NCBI GenBank assembly: GCA_937951935.1
Contig: CALGAM010000192.1
Coordinates: forward strand, 1 to 31,790
From: an uncultured Micromonospora sp.
GTDB taxonomy: Bacteria > Actinomycetota > Actinomycetes > Mycobacteriales > Micromonosporaceae
DNA: 31,790 nt
Reading direction: 5' to 3'
Within the stretch, counting starts at the first letter, position 1. The number at the start of each line of letters is the position of its first letter. Positions 14,502-22,548 of the stretch are shown here, piece after piece. The position numbers and the translations under genes were made by a program. A model generated the notes under the pieces. It was not told where the DNA came from. It ran no database searches and was given only the letters and a program-made list of their open reading frames with translations.

Positions 14502-15776
14502 ATGGGAATGTCCACGCAGTCATCCCCCCGGTCCGAGACGGTGGAGGCGGCGAAGCGCGCCCGGGTGGCGGCCTCGGCGCTGGCCACCGCGACGCGGGCG
14601 GCCAAGGACGCCGCGCTGCACACGATGGCGGACGCGCTGGTCGCCCGTACCCCGGAGATCCTGGCAGCCAACGAGGCGGACCTGACCGCCGGACGTGAGG
14701 CCGGACTGTCCGCGGCGGTCCTGGACCGGCTCGCCCTCACCGAGGCCCGGGTGGCGGCGATCGCCGACGCGCTGCGCCAGATGGCCGCGCTCGCCGACCC
14801 GGTCGGCGAGGTGGTCCGGGGCAGCACCCTGCCGAACGGGTTGGAGCTGCGCCAGATCCGCGTCCCGTTCGGGGTGGTCGGGATCGTCTACGAGGGGCGC
14901 CCCAACGTCACGGTGGACGCCGCCGGCATCTGCCTCAAGTCGGGCAACGCCGCGCTGCTGCGCGGCTCGTCCTCGGCGATCCACTCCAACACCGCGCTGG
15001 TGGCGGTGCTGCGGGACGCGATCGTCAAGGCCGGGCTGCCGACCGACGCGGTCCAGTTGCTCGACGCGTCGTCGCGGGACTCGGTCAGGGAGCTGATGCG
15101 GGCCCGGGGCCTGGTCGACGTCCTGATCCCGCGGGGCGGCGCCTCGCTGATCCGCACCGTGGTCGAGGAGTCCACGGTGCCGGTGATCGAGACCGGGGTG
15201 GGCAACTGCCACGTCTACGTCGACGCCGCCGCCGACCTCGACAAGGCACTGGCGATCGTGCTCAACTCCAAGACCCAGCGGCTGTCGACGTGCAACACCG
15301 CCGAGTCGCTGCTGGTCCACGCCGACATCGCCGACGCGTTCCTGCCCAGGGTGTTGGCCGCGCTGCGCTCGGCCGGGGTGACGGTGCACGGCTCGCCGGA
15401 GGTGGCGGCCTACTCGCCCGACGTGGTCCCGGCCACGGAGGAGGACTACGCCACCGAGTACCTCTCCGCGGACATCTCGGCGGCCGTCGTCGACTCCCTC
15501 GACGCGGCGGTCGCGCACATCGACCGGTACGGCTCCCGGCACACCGAGGCCATCGTCACGGAGTCGATGGCGGCGGCCCGGGAGTTCGTCGCACGGGTCG
15601 ACGCGGCGGCGGTGATGGTGAACGCCAGCACGCGGTTCACCGACGGTGGGGAGTTCGGGTTCGGCGCCGAGATCGGCATCTCGACCCAGAAGCTGCACGC
15701 CCGGGGGCCGATGGGCCTGCCGGAGTTGACCTCCACCAAGTACGTCGTCACCGGCGACGGCCACGTGCGGACCTGA
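14502..15776 (+). CDS. proA: Glutamate-5-semialdehyde dehydrogenase (gamma-glutamyl phosphate reductase)
   Basis: Second step of proline biosynthesis: NADPH-dependent reduction of gamma-glutamyl phosphate to glutamate semialdehyde. The 424-residue product covers the usual family length. Landmarks: RVPFGVVGIVYEGRPNVTVDAAGICLKSGNA at about 120-150, the catalytic Cys264 in KTQRLSTCNTAESLL, VMVNASTRFTDGGEFGFGAEIGISTQKLHARGPMGL near the C-terminus. Two ATGs (14502 and 14508) are possible starts. It lies 35 bases after proB on the same strand, so proBA is an operon. A 6-bp GC hairpin follows at 15785-15800. Confidence 0.96.
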   Translation: MGMSTQSSPRSETVEAAKRARVAASALATATRAAKDAALHTMADALVARTPEILAANEADLTAGREAGLSAAVLDRLALTEARVAAIADALRQMAALADPVGEVVRGSTLPNGLELRQIRVPFGVVGIVYEGRPNVTVDAAGICLKSGNAALLRGSSSAIHSNTALVAVLRDAIVKAGLPTDAVQLLDASSRDSVRELMRARGLVDVLIPRGGASLIRTVVEESTVPVIETGVGNCHVYVDAAADLDKALAIVLNSKTQRLSTCNTAESLLVHADIADAFLPRVLAALRSAGVTVHGSPEVAAYSPDVVPATEEDYATEYLSADISAAVVDSLDAAVAHIDRYGSRHTEAIVTESMAAAREFVARVDAAAVMVNASTRFTDGGEFGFGAEIGISTQKLHARGPMGLPELTSTKYVVTGDGHVRT

Positions 15777-15784
15777 CCCCCGGG

Positions 15785-15800
15785 CGGGCGGGGGCGCCCG
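15785..15800. terminator. Possible bidirectional terminator CGGGCG-GGGG-CGCCCG
   Basis: A perfect 6-bp stem with a 4-base loop fills the 30-base gap between the convergent stops of proA (15776) and the squalene-cyclase-repeat gene (15807). There is no U-tract, as is common in actinomycetes. Placement between convergent genes supports the call, but short GC stems are easy to find here. Confidence 0.4.
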
Positions 15801-15806
15801 TCCGGC

Positions 15807-16619
15807 TCAGCGGCAGGCGCGGATCGCGGCCAGCGTGACGTGGACGTCGAAGGCCTCGCCGTCGTCGCTGGGCCAGCCGCCGTCGCTGCGCTGGGTCTCG
15901 GCGAGCCGCCGCCGGGCGGCCTCCAACAGCCAGTTGTCGGGGGCGACGCCGACCCGGCGCAGCGTCGAGGCCATCCAGGCCAGGTCGGACGGGCTCAGCT
16001 CCGGCACCCGGCGGGCCAGCACGACCTGGATCCGCGCGGACTCGTGGAACATCCCCCGGCCGTGCAGCACGGCCGCGCCCAGCCAGCCGGCGGCCAGGAA
16101 CGACGGCCACGTGCCGTCGGGCCGGATCTGCCCCGCCACCGCCTGGGCGGCGGCGTGCACGACCCCGGCGTACGCGCCACCGACCCTGGTGTCCAGCGGC
16201 CCGGCGGGCCGGGCGTCCAGGCCGGCGACGGTCATCCAGAAGCCGGCGTTGGCGGTCAGGTAGAACCTCGCCTCCGGGTCGCCGGGCCGGGCCCACGGCG
16301 GCGCCTCGGCGGCCAGCGACTCGTCCTCCTCCCAGGTGCCGTCCGGGCGCTGGCGGGTGACGAGCCAGTCGAGGGCCCTGCGGGCGGCGGGCCGGCCGAG
16401 CGCCCCCAGGTCGTCGAGCTCGGACAGCCGGAAGCAGGTGGCGTCGACGGAGCCCATCCCGGCGCCCCAGGTCGCCGGCCAGCCGCCGTCCGCGGTCTGG
16501 CCGAACTCCGCGGTCGCGAGGACGTCCGGGGCCGGCGCGGCCCCGGTCCGGAGCCACTGCAACCGGGCCCGGTCCACCGCGTCCCCGTGTGCGACCACGA
16601 AGCCGATCGCACGGTCCAT
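15807..16619 (-). CDS. Short terpene-cyclase/prenyltransferase-repeat (alpha-alpha barrel) protein
   Basis: 270-residue soluble protein built of alpha-toroid repeats of the squalene cyclase/prenyltransferase superfamily. Four QxxxGxW-type repeats are visible: QTADGGW at 41-47, QRPDGTW at 90-96, QIRPDGTW at 154-161 and QRSDGGW at 243-249. The squalene-hopene cyclase DxDD catalytic motif is not seen; the only DD near the end is WPSDDGEAFD in the last repeat. Length is less than half that of squalene-hopene cyclase (about 630), so it is either a stand-alone half-barrel of unknown function or an all-alpha scaffold. The ATG at 16619 is the best start; a GTG at 16628 is also in frame, and longer extensions are unconserved. 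A clear palindrome lies 33 bases upstream. No isoprenoid genes are nearby. Confidence 0.7.
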   Translation of the reverse strand: MDRAIGFVVAHGDAVDRARLQWLRTGAAPAPDVLATAEFGQTADGGWPATWGAGMGSVDATCFRLSELDDLGALGRPAARRALDWLVTRQRPDGTWEEDESLAAEAPPWARPGDPEARFYLTANAGFWMTVAGLDARPAGPLDTRVGGAYAGVVHAAAQAVAGQIRPDGTWPSFLAAGWLGAAVLHGRGMFHESARIQVVLARRVPELSPSDLAWMASTLRRVGVAPDNWLLEAARRRLAETQRSDGGWPSDDGEAFDVHVTLAAIRACR

Positions 16620-16651
16620 GTCGATCACGGCGGGAACGCTACCTGCACAAA

Positions 16652-16668
16652 CACGAACGCGCTTCGTG
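16652..16668. promoter_or_regulatory. Palindrome CACGAA-CGCGC-TTCGTG upstream of the repeat-protein gene
   Basis: Exact 6-5-6 inverted repeat in the 188-base gap between the repeat-protein gene (start 16619) and the Xre gene stop (16808). Its position, 33 bases upstream of the start codon, is where an operator over the promoter would be. It does not fit the actinobacterial LexA box (GAAC-N4-GTTC). Confidence 0.45.
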
Positions 16669-16807
16669 AAGTCAGCCAGGGTCGGGCCCGCCACTCGCCC
16701 GGTTCGTGTCGCCCCGGCAAGGCCCGCCCGCCGGAGAACCGGGCACCCCGCCCGGTTCCTCACGAGCCCGCACCGGCGGGACGCCCGGCGGCGGTGGCGG
16801 CCGGTGG

Positions 16808-17050
16808 TCAGGCCACCACCTGGTCGGCGGCGCCGATCCGGGGGAACGGCTCGGTGGAGAAGACCACCTCCACCGGCACCTCGAAGAACCGGGCGATCCG
16901 CAGCGCCAGGTGCAGGCTCGGGTTGTACTCGCCACGCTCCAGGTAGCCGATCGTCTGGTAGTGGACCCCGAGCGCCTCGGCGAGGGCACGGCGGGAGATT
17001 CCCCGCTCGGCCCGCAACACGGCGATGCGGTTGTAGATGGTCTCGCTCAT
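16808..17050 (-). CDS. Small Xre-family helix-turn-helix regulator
   Basis: 80-residue DNA-binding protein consisting almost only of an HTH_3 domain: IAVLRAERGISRRALAEALGVHYQTIGYLERGEYNPSLHLALRIARFFEVPVEVVFS. This YIER/YLERGEYNPSL type of mini-repressor is common beside ABC transporter genes. The ATG at 17050 overlaps the permease stop by one base (TGATG), so it is translated with the transporter as the last gene of a three-gene operon. Likely role: regulator of the same operon, perhaps through the TAGTA-N4-TACTA dyad over the operon promoter at 19028-19041. The target is an inference. Confidence 0.9.
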   Translation of the reverse strand: MSETIYNRIAVLRAERGISRRALAEALGVHYQTIGYLERGEYNPSLHLALRIARFFEVPVEVVFSTEPFPRIGAADQVVA

Positions 17051-18021
17051 CAGTGGATCCTCTGCAACGCCCTCTCCTTGCGCGCCGCCACGGTCGACCC
17101 CGACTCCCGTCGGGCCATCCGGCGCAGGACGACCGGCGCGATCAGCAACCCGAGCACGGCCCAGGCGCCGAGCACGCCGAACGTCTCCAGGTGACGCCAG
17201 GAGCCACCGAGCTCGACCGCCGCCATCTCGTCCGGCAGCAGTGCCGCACGCGTACCGAGACCGAGCCAGTAGATCGGGAACGCCTGCGCGATCCACTGCA
17301 GCCAGACCGGGAAGCCGTTGATCGGGTAGAAGATGCCGGAGGTGGCGACGAGCCCCATCAGCGGCAGCGTGGTCACCCCGACGTTGCGCGGGTTGTCGAA
17401 GAGCGAGCCGAGGATGGCGCCGAGCGGCAGGCAGGCGACCAGGCCGAGCAGCACCACCCCGAGCAGGGTCAACCAGTCCACCGGACTGTCGGGCGCCAGC
17501 CCGTCCACCAGGAACGCCCCCGGGACCACCAGGACGAGACCGCTGACCACGGTCATCCCGGCGACCTGGACGACCTTGCCGACCAGGTAGCCGACCATGC
17601 CGTTCGGAACCGCCTTGGCCCGCAACAGGGTGCCGTCCTCGCGCTCCATGGCGAGGGTGATCTTCATGGTCACCATGGCGCTGAACGCCATGCTCCCGCC
17701 GAGCAGGCTCGGCAGGTTGCGGGCCCCGAGCGAGAAGTCGGTGCCGGGCACGGTCGCGTTCCGCATGAAGAACATGACGACCAGCAGGACGACGTTGGGA
17801 AACAGGTAGTTCCACAGATCCTGGGTGTTCGTCAGGGTGTGCCGGAGCTCGATCCCGCCCCGCACCAGCCCGGCACGCGCCGCCATCAGTGTCGGATGCA
17901 CCCTCATACCTCTCGTTTCCGGCCAACCCGCCCGTGTGTCAGCTCCCGGTGTCCGGCCCGCGGCCGGTCCGCGCCGCGCCGGCTCCGCGGCGGACGCCCC
18001 GGGGTGGGTCTCCGTGCTCAT
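17050..18021 (-). CDS. ABC-2 type transporter permease
   Basis: Membrane subunit of an ABC exporter, 323 residues. The first 45 residues are Ala/Pro/Gly-rich and hydrophilic; then six hydrophobic segments typical of ABC-2 permeases follow, including LFPNVVLLVVMFFM, AFSAMVTMKITLAMEREDGTLLRAKAVPNGM, and the PLMGLVATSGIFYPINGFPVWLQWIAQAFPIYWLGLG segment near the C-terminal hydrophobic pair. The EREDGTLLR loop is a family signature. It overlaps the ATPase stop by four bases (ATGA) and the Xre start by one base, so the three genes are tightly coupled. Exporters of this class in actinomycetes handle antibiotics, lipids or other hydrophobic compounds; the substrate is not identifiable. Confidence 0.92.
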   Translation of the reverse strand: MSTETHPGASAAEPARRGPAAGRTPGADTRAGWPETRGMRVHPTLMAARAGLVRGGIELRHTLTNTQDLWNYLFPNVVLLVVMFFMRNATVPGTDFSLGARNLPSLLGGSMAFSAMVTMKITLAMEREDGTLLRAKAVPNGMVGYLVGKVVQVAGMTVVSGLVLVVPGAFLVDGLAPDSPVDWLTLLGVVLLGLVACLPLGAILGSLFDNPRNVGVTTLPLMGLVATSGIFYPINGFPVWLQWIAQAFPIYWLGLGTRAALLPDEMAAVELGGSWRHLETFGVLGAWAVLGLLIAPVVLRRMARRESGSTVAARKERALQRIH

Positions 18022-18989
18022 CGGCGCGCCCCGCGGAACGTGTGCAGCGCCGTGACCCTGCCCCCGGACTCGAACTCGCGCACCAGCGCCATGTAGGTGT
18101 CCTCCAGGGTGGCCCGCCGGATCTCCAGATCTTCGAGATCGTCACCGTACTGCCGGAACAGCTCCCGGACGAAGCGGGTCGCGTCCGTGGTGGAGTGCAC
18201 GAACCTCTCGCCGCGCCGGCTCCACTTCACCTCGGCCTCCGTCGACACCTGCCGGGCCAGCTGCTCGGCCGAGCCGTCGGCGATGATCGACCCGCCCGCC
18301 AGGATGAGGATCCGGTCGGCCAGCTTCTCCGCCTCGTCCAGGTCGTGGGTGGCGAGCAGGATGGTGGTCTGCTCCAGGTCGGCCAGGCGGTGCACCAGGT
18401 CGTGGAACTCGCGCCGGGCCTCCGGGTCGAACCCGGTGGTGGGCTCGTCGAGGAAGAGCAGCTCGGGACGGCCGACGATGCCGATCGCGACGTCGAGCCG
18501 GCGGCGCTGCCCGCCGGAGAGCTGACGGACCCGTTTGTGGGCGTGCGGCGTCAGCCCGACGGCGTCGATGAGGTCGTCGACATCCCACGGCCGGCGGATC
18601 CGCGACGTCGAGTACGGCGAGTAGTACGCACCGAGATGGTTGAGGAGTTCCCGCACCCGCCACTTCGCGTGGTCCCGCCAGGACTGCAGCACCACGCCGA
18701 GCCGGGCCCGCCAGCGCTCGTCGCCGCGTGCCGGGTCCACCCCCAACACCCGGACGTCGCCGGCCGAGCGCATCCGGAAGCCCTCCAGGATCTCGATCGT
18801 CGTGGTCTTGCCCGCGCCGTTGGGGCCCAGCAGGGCTATCACCTCACCGGGGTGGACCGTGAAGGTGACCCCGGTCAGCACGTCGGTGCTGCCGTACCGC
18901 ATCCGCAGGTCGCGGACCTCGATGGCGGGCTGTCGACCCGCCGGATCGACCGGCTCCGCCTGTCGGTCCGGCTGCTCCAGCACGGTCAC
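18018..18989 (-). CDS. ABC transporter ATP-binding protein
   Basis: Cytoplasmic ATPase of an ABC-2 exporter, 323 residues from the GTG at 18989, chosen because AGGAAGGGG lies 8 bases upstream; the longer frame to 19061 would run through the promoter. Motifs: Walker A GPNGAGKT at 55-62, Q-loop VLQ near 100, signature LSGGQRRR at 147-154, Walker B LLFLDEP at 167-173, D-loop and switch His in LLATHDLDEAE. The C-terminal part (about 215-323) is an accessory domain typical of DrrA-like ATPases. First gene of an ATPase-permease-Xre operon; its stop overlaps the permease ATG by four bases. Confidence 0.95.
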   Translation of the reverse strand: MTVLEQPDRQAEPVDPAGRQPAIEVRDLRMRYGSTDVLTGVTFTVHPGEVIALLGPNGAGKTTTIEILEGFRMRSAGDVRVLGVDPARGDERWRARLGVVLQSWRDHAKWRVRELLNHLGAYYSPYSTSRIRRPWDVDDLIDAVGLTPHAHKRVRQLSGGQRRRLDVAIGIVGRPELLFLDEPTTGFDPEARREFHDLVHRLADLEQTTILLATHDLDEAEKLADRILILAGGSIIADGSAEQLARQVSTEAEVKWSRRGERFVHSTTDATRFVRELFRQYGDDLEDLEIRRATLEDTYMALVREFESGGRVTALHTFRGARR

Positions 18990-19026
18990 AGACCTACCCC
19001 TTCCTGTCCAAGGTCTACGCGAAGAG

Positions 19027-19041
19027 ATAGTACATCTACTA
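19027..19041 (-). promoter_or_regulatory. ABC operon promoter with overlapping dyad TAGTA-N4-TACTA
   Basis: TACTAT (minus strand, 19032-19027) is a good -10 element 38 bases from the ATPase start; TGCACT 17 bases further upstream is a weak -35. The -10 is embedded in an exact inverted repeat TAGTA-CATC-TACTA (19028-19041), the layout expected for a repressor operator that blocks RNA polymerase. The encoded Xre protein is the natural candidate, though TACT/AGTA half-sites are also used by GntR/YtrA-type regulators. Confidence 0.55.
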
Positions 19042-19107
19042 CATCGCGGAGTGCAGTCCACGAGCCGACCGAGGAACGTCCAGGCCGTCGATCCCCGGGA
19101 AGAGCAA

Positions 19108-19141
19108 CGGGGCGGCCGGCGGAGGCCCGCCGGCCGCCCCG
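19108..19141 (-). terminator. Strong hairpin terminator after moeZ
   Basis: A perfect 15-bp inverted repeat, CGGGGCGGCCGGCGG and its complement, with a 4-base loop (AGGC), begins 13 bases after the moeZ stop. There is no U-tract. The long perfect stem makes this the most convincing terminator of the window; it also separates moeZ from the divergent-facing ABC operon promoter downstream. Confidence 0.8.
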
Positions 19142-19153
19142 TGGGACGACGCG

Positions 19154-20335
19154 TCAGTAGCTGGGCAGGGAGGGGTCGATCTGCTTGATCCAGGCGAGCA
19201 CGCCACCCTGCACGTGCACCGCGTCACGGAACCCGGCGGCCTTGACCGCGGCGAGCGCCTCGGCGGACCGTACCCCGGACTTGCAGTGCAGCACGATCTG
19301 CTTGTCCTGCGGCAGTCGGGCCAGAGCCGCCCCGGAGAGGATCTCGCCCTTCGGGATCAGGGTGGAACCCGGAATCCGGACGATCTCGTACTCGGCCGGC
19401 TCCCGGACGTCGACCAGGAAGATGTTCTTGCCGGCGTCCTGCCACTCCTTCAGCTCCTGCACGGAGATGGTGGAGTCGACCACCGCCTCCTCCGCCTCGG
19501 CCGAGACCGCGCCGCAGAAGTCCTCGTAGTCCTCGAGCAGGGCGGTGACCGTCGGGTTCTCGCCGCAGAGCGCGCAGTTCGGGTCCTTGCGCACCCTGAT
19601 CTTCCGGTACGTCATCTCCAGCGCGTCGTAGACCATCAGCGACCCGACCAGCGGCTCACCGATACCGGTGAGCAGTTTGATCGCCTCGGTCACCTGGATC
19701 GAGCCGACCGAGGCGCACAGCACGCCGAGCACCCCACCCTCGGCGCAGGACGGCACCATGCCGGGCGGCGGCGGCTCCGGGTAGAGGCAGCGGTAGCAGG
19801 GACCGTGCTCGGCCCAGAACACCGACACCTGACCGTCGAACCGGTAGATCGACCCCCAGACGTACGGCTTGCCCAGCAGCACCGCCGCGTCGTTGACCAT
19901 GTAGCGGGTGGCGAAGTTGTCCGTCCCGTCCACGATCAGGTCGTACTGGCCGAAGATGTCCAGCACGTTGTCCCGGTCCAGGACGGTGTTGTGGATCACC
20001 ACGTTGACCAGCGGGTTGATCTCCCGGATGCTGGCCGCGGCCGACTCGGCCTTCGGCCGGCCGACGTCGGAGACGCCGTGGATGATCTGCCGCTGCAGGT
20101 TCGACTCGTCGACGTTGTCGAAGTCGATGATCCCGAGCGTGCCCACCCCGGCGGCGGCCAGGTACAGCAGCGCCGGCGAGCCGAGCCCACCGGCCCCGAC
20201 GCAGAGCACACGGGCGTTCTTCAGCCGCCTCTGCCCCTCGACCCCGACGTCCGGAATGATCAGGTGGCGCGAGTAGCGGCGAATCTCGTCAACGGTCAGC
20301 TCGGCGGCGGGCTCAACGAGCGGGGGCAGTGGCAC
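19154..20335 (-). CDS. moeZ: Adenylyltransferase/sulfurtransferase MoeZ
   Basis: E1-like enzyme that adenylates and then sulfurates the C-terminal glycine of ubiquitin-like sulfur carriers (CysO, MoaD, QbsE) for cysteine, molybdopterin and secondary-metabolite synthesis. The 393-residue product has a ThiF/MoeB domain (1-265) with GAGGLGS nucleotide loop at about 47-53, DGTDNFATRY, and zinc CxxC pairs (CYRC, CALC), fused to a C-terminal rhodanese domain (about 295-393) with persulfide Cys351 in the loop CKSGVRS. The start is a GTG at 20335 with GGGGAG 6 bases upstream. A hairpin lies in the leader at 20360-20380 and a strong terminator follows. No sulfur carrier gene is adjacent, consistent with MoeZ serving several carriers. 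It begins the moeZ-to-rhlE conserved block. Confidence 0.96.
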   Translation of the reverse strand: MPLPPLVEPAAELTVDEIRRYSRHLIIPDVGVEGQRRLKNARVLCVGAGGLGSPALLYLAAAGVGTLGIIDFDNVDESNLQRQIIHGVSDVGRPKAESAAASIREINPLVNVVIHNTVLDRDNVLDIFGQYDLIVDGTDNFATRYMVNDAAVLLGKPYVWGSIYRFDGQVSVFWAEHGPCYRCLYPEPPPPGMVPSCAEGGVLGVLCASVGSIQVTEAIKLLTGIGEPLVGSLMVYDALEMTYRKIRVRKDPNCALCGENPTVTALLEDYEDFCGAVSAEAEEAVVDSTISVQELKEWQDAGKNIFLVDVREPAEYEIVRIPGSTLIPKGEILSGAALARLPQDKQIVLHCKSGVRSAEALAAVKAAGFRDAVHVQGGVLAWIKQIDPSLPSY

Positions 20336-20359
20336 GGTGGACTCCCCGATTCCGTTCCT

Positions 20360-20380
20360 CGCTCAGCCGGCGGCTGAGCG
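20360..20380. other. Hairpin CGCTCAGCC-GGC-GGCTGAGCG in moeZ leader
   Basis: Perfect 9-bp inverted repeat with a 3-base loop, 25 bases upstream of the moeZ GTG and just before its ribosome-binding site. It could be a terminator for transcripts from the DUF3152 genes upstream (180 bases away) or a control element in the moeZ leader. The rest of the 223-base gap (20336-20558) shows no gene. Confidence 0.5.
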
Positions 20381-20558
20381 CATCGACACTGGCATGCCGA
20401 GCCATTGTCGCTCGCGGTGGGCGGTGTCGACCATGAGGTGAGACACCCGCCCGGATACCGAGAGCGGGAACATCCGCGGCCGGCCGGTCGGGAAACCGGG
20501 CGCGGGTCACGGCCACACCGCGGCACCCGCCACCGCGGGCCGCCGTGCGCGTCTCCGG

Positions 20559-21524
20559 TCAGGGGATCGCCGGGCCGGTGTAGCGCTGCCCGTGGACGTA
20601 CGGCCAGCCGTTCGGTGCGCAGCCGCGCAGCCCGTACGTCTGCTGCTGCATCACCGGCGCCGGGGCACCCGGACGCGGGCAGGCCTGGTGCCCCTCCCCG
20701 AGCTCGTGCCCGACCTCGTGGTTCAGCGCGTAGGCCTGGTAGACCTCCAGCGGCGCGCCGTAGTCCGGCACCGCGGTCAGCCACCGGGCGACGTTCAGGA
20801 TGACCTGGCCCGGGGTGTGACACGAGCCGAACCGCTCGGTGTGCAGCCCGGCCGCCGCGCACATGCGTTCCGAGGTACCCGGGGTGGCCAGGTAGATCGT
20901 GAACTGCGCCCGCGCCGTCCTGCCGACCCGTTGGAACCGGACCCGCCGCCCGGCCGTCCAGCCACGCGGATCGCCGAGGATCGCCTCGACCTCGGCGGCG
21001 AAGTCGTCGACGCCCCGGCCCATGCCCTGTTCCACCGCGACCCGGTACCGCCGCAGGTCGCCGGCGGTACCGACGGTCCGGCCCGCGCCGGCATACCGGA
21101 AGGTGCCGGGACCGGTGGTCGGATAGTCGGCGACCGGTGCGGTCTCCCCCGGTGGCTCGGGCTCCGGGCTCTCGGCACCGGCGGCGTCCGGCCCGTCCGC
21201 CGTCGCCGCGGCGGCGGCACGGTCCGAGCCGGCGGACGCCGTCTCGGCCGCCCCGTCGAGGCCTCCCGGCCAGCCACGTGCCAGTCCGGCCACGGCCATC
21301 GCGGCGGCGGCCACCAGCAGGGCGACGGTGAGGGTGTGCTGCCGGCGGCGACGAGCCCGGGCCGACGCCACCCGCTGCCGTGCCGTGCCACCCGGAGCCC
21401 CGTCGCCGGCCCGGGACGCACGCCGCTCACCGAGACGCCGCGCCTCGGCGGGATCGGGTTGCGGGGCCGGAACCACCATCGCGGGGCTCAGCGTGCCACG
21501 CCGCGACCGGCCGGCACCAGCCAC
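20559..21524 (-). CDS. DUF3152 protein, membrane-anchored metzincin-like (copy A)
   Basis: 321-residue protein with a cytoplasmic Arg-rich N-terminus, one transmembrane helix (about 64-81), an Ala/Pro/Glu-rich extracellular linker and a C-terminal DUF3152 domain (about 135-321). The domain contains ALNHEVGHELGEGHQACP, where H269-E270-x-x-H273-x-x-G276-x-x-H279 fits the extended zinc motif HExxHxxGxxH of metzincin metalloproteases. Conserved cysteines (CHTPG, ACPRPG, LRGCAPNGWPY) probably form disulfides outside the cell. Known family members, including the mycobacterial one next to moeZ, are uncharacterised. It is the downstream member of a tandem pair, 24 bases from copy B. Protease activity is inferred from the motif only. 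Confidence 0.88.
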   Translation of the reverse strand: MAGAGRSRRGTLSPAMVVPAPQPDPAEARRLGERRASRAGDGAPGGTARQRVASARARRRRQHTLTVALLVAAAAMAVAGLARGWPGGLDGAAETASAGSDRAAAAATADGPDAAGAESPEPEPPGETAPVADYPTTGPGTFRYAGAGRTVGTAGDLRRYRVAVEQGMGRGVDDFAAEVEAILGDPRGWTAGRRVRFQRVGRTARAQFTIYLATPGTSERMCAAAGLHTERFGSCHTPGQVILNVARWLTAVPDYGAPLEVYQAYALNHEVGHELGEGHQACPRPGAPAPVMQQQTYGLRGCAPNGWPYVHGQRYTGPAIP

Positions 21525-21548
21525 CTCACCGGCCGGTCGGATCAGCGG

Positions 21549-22451
21549 TCACAGCGGCGGACCGGTGTACCGGCGTCCGTTCCGGTAGGGCCACGGGTTC
21601 GCCGTACAGCCCCTGAGGAAGAGCGTCTGCTGCATCATCACCGGAGCCGGACGCCCCGCCCGCGGACACCGCTCGTGCGCGTGGCCCAGCTCGTGCCCCA
21701 CCTCGTGGTTGATGACGTAGCTGCGGTACGTCTCCAGCGGCACCCCGTCCCGGACGAAGTGCGGCACCGACAGCCGCCACCGGTCCAGGTTGATGATCAC
21801 CCGTCCCGCGCCGCGGCAGGAGGTGTAGGGCCTGCCGTCGACGCGGATGTCCACCCCGGACTCCGCGCACATCCGGCGCGCCGTGCCGGCGGTCGCCAGG
21901 TAGATCGTGAAGTCGTGCCGGGCGTCGCCCGGCACCCGTCGCAGCCGGAGCCGCCCGCTCGCGGTCCAGCCGCGCGGATCGGCCAACGTCGCGTCCACCT
22001 TCGCGACGAACTCGTCCAGGTCCTCGTCCGTGCCGCGCTCGACGGCCACCCGGTACGTCCGCAGCTCTCCGGCACGGCCGAACACCTCCCCCCGACCCCT
22101 GGCGTAGGTGAAGGTGCCCGGACCGGTCGCCGGCACCGGCCCGGGAAGCTGCAGCACCGGCGAGGGGGAGGGCGACGGCGTCACGTACGGGGTCGGGGTC
22201 GGGCTCGCGGCATCGCCCGGGGTCGGTGCCACCGTCGCGGCCACCGACGGCACGCCGTGCGCCCGCGGCCCGTCCACCGGCGGGACCACGGCCACGGACA
22301 CGGCGACGGCGGCGGCGACGCCGAGCAGTGCGACCACGAGGAACCACCGGTACCGGGGCGGCCGACGCCGCCCGTCGCGCCCGGTCGCCTCGGCGGGCGG
22401 CCGGGGTGCGACCCCGGCCGGCGGGTTCGGGGATCGGGTAAGGCTCCGCAC
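21549..22451 (-). CDS. DUF3152 protein, membrane-anchored metzincin-like (copy B)
   Basis: 300-residue paralogue of the neighbouring gene. Arg-rich N-terminus, transmembrane helix about 36-57, Thr/Pro/Ser-rich linker, then the DUF3152 domain (about 108-300). The zinc-like motif is INHEVGHELGHAHERCP (H249, E250, H253, G256, H259). Both copies share TGPGTF.YA, ADPRGWTA, FTIYLAT, the HEVGHELG core, PVM.QQT and the terminal WPY.GRRYTGP pattern, but diverge in the linker and N-terminus, so the duplication is not recent. The start at 22451 is an ATG; copy A follows after 24 bases, so they are probably co-transcribed with the hydrolase upstream. Confidence 0.88.
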   Translation of the reverse strand: MRSLTRSPNPPAGVAPRPPAEATGRDGRRRPPRYRWFLVVALLGVAAAVAVSVAVVPPVDGPRAHGVPSVAATVAPTPGDAASPTPTPYVTPSPSPSPVLQLPGPVPATGPGTFTYARGRGEVFGRAGELRTYRVAVERGTDEDLDEFVAKVDATLADPRGWTASGRLRLRRVPGDARHDFTIYLATAGTARRMCAESGVDIRVDGRPYTSCRGAGRVIINLDRWRLSVPHFVRDGVPLETYRSYVINHEVGHELGHAHERCPRAGRPAPVMMQQTLFLRGCTANPWPYRNGRRYTGPPL

Positions 22452-22548
22452 CCGTCCTTGATACGCGACCGGGTCGGGCCCCGCCGCCCGGGGCCGTCGC
22501 TCACGATCACGCCGCCCGGCCCGCGCGCCCGGCCCGGCGATCGACCGA

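Noticed and set aside
16652..16668. LexA/SOS box
   Set aside because: The actinobacterial SOS box is GAAC-N4-GTTC; here the half-sites are CACGAA and TTCGTG with a 5-base spacer.
20313..20432. Short open frames upstream of moeZ (23-30 codons) as a cysteine-type leader peptide
   Set aside because: No cysteine codons and no match to the known actinobacterial sulfur leader peptides; one simply reads through the moeZ start in another frame.
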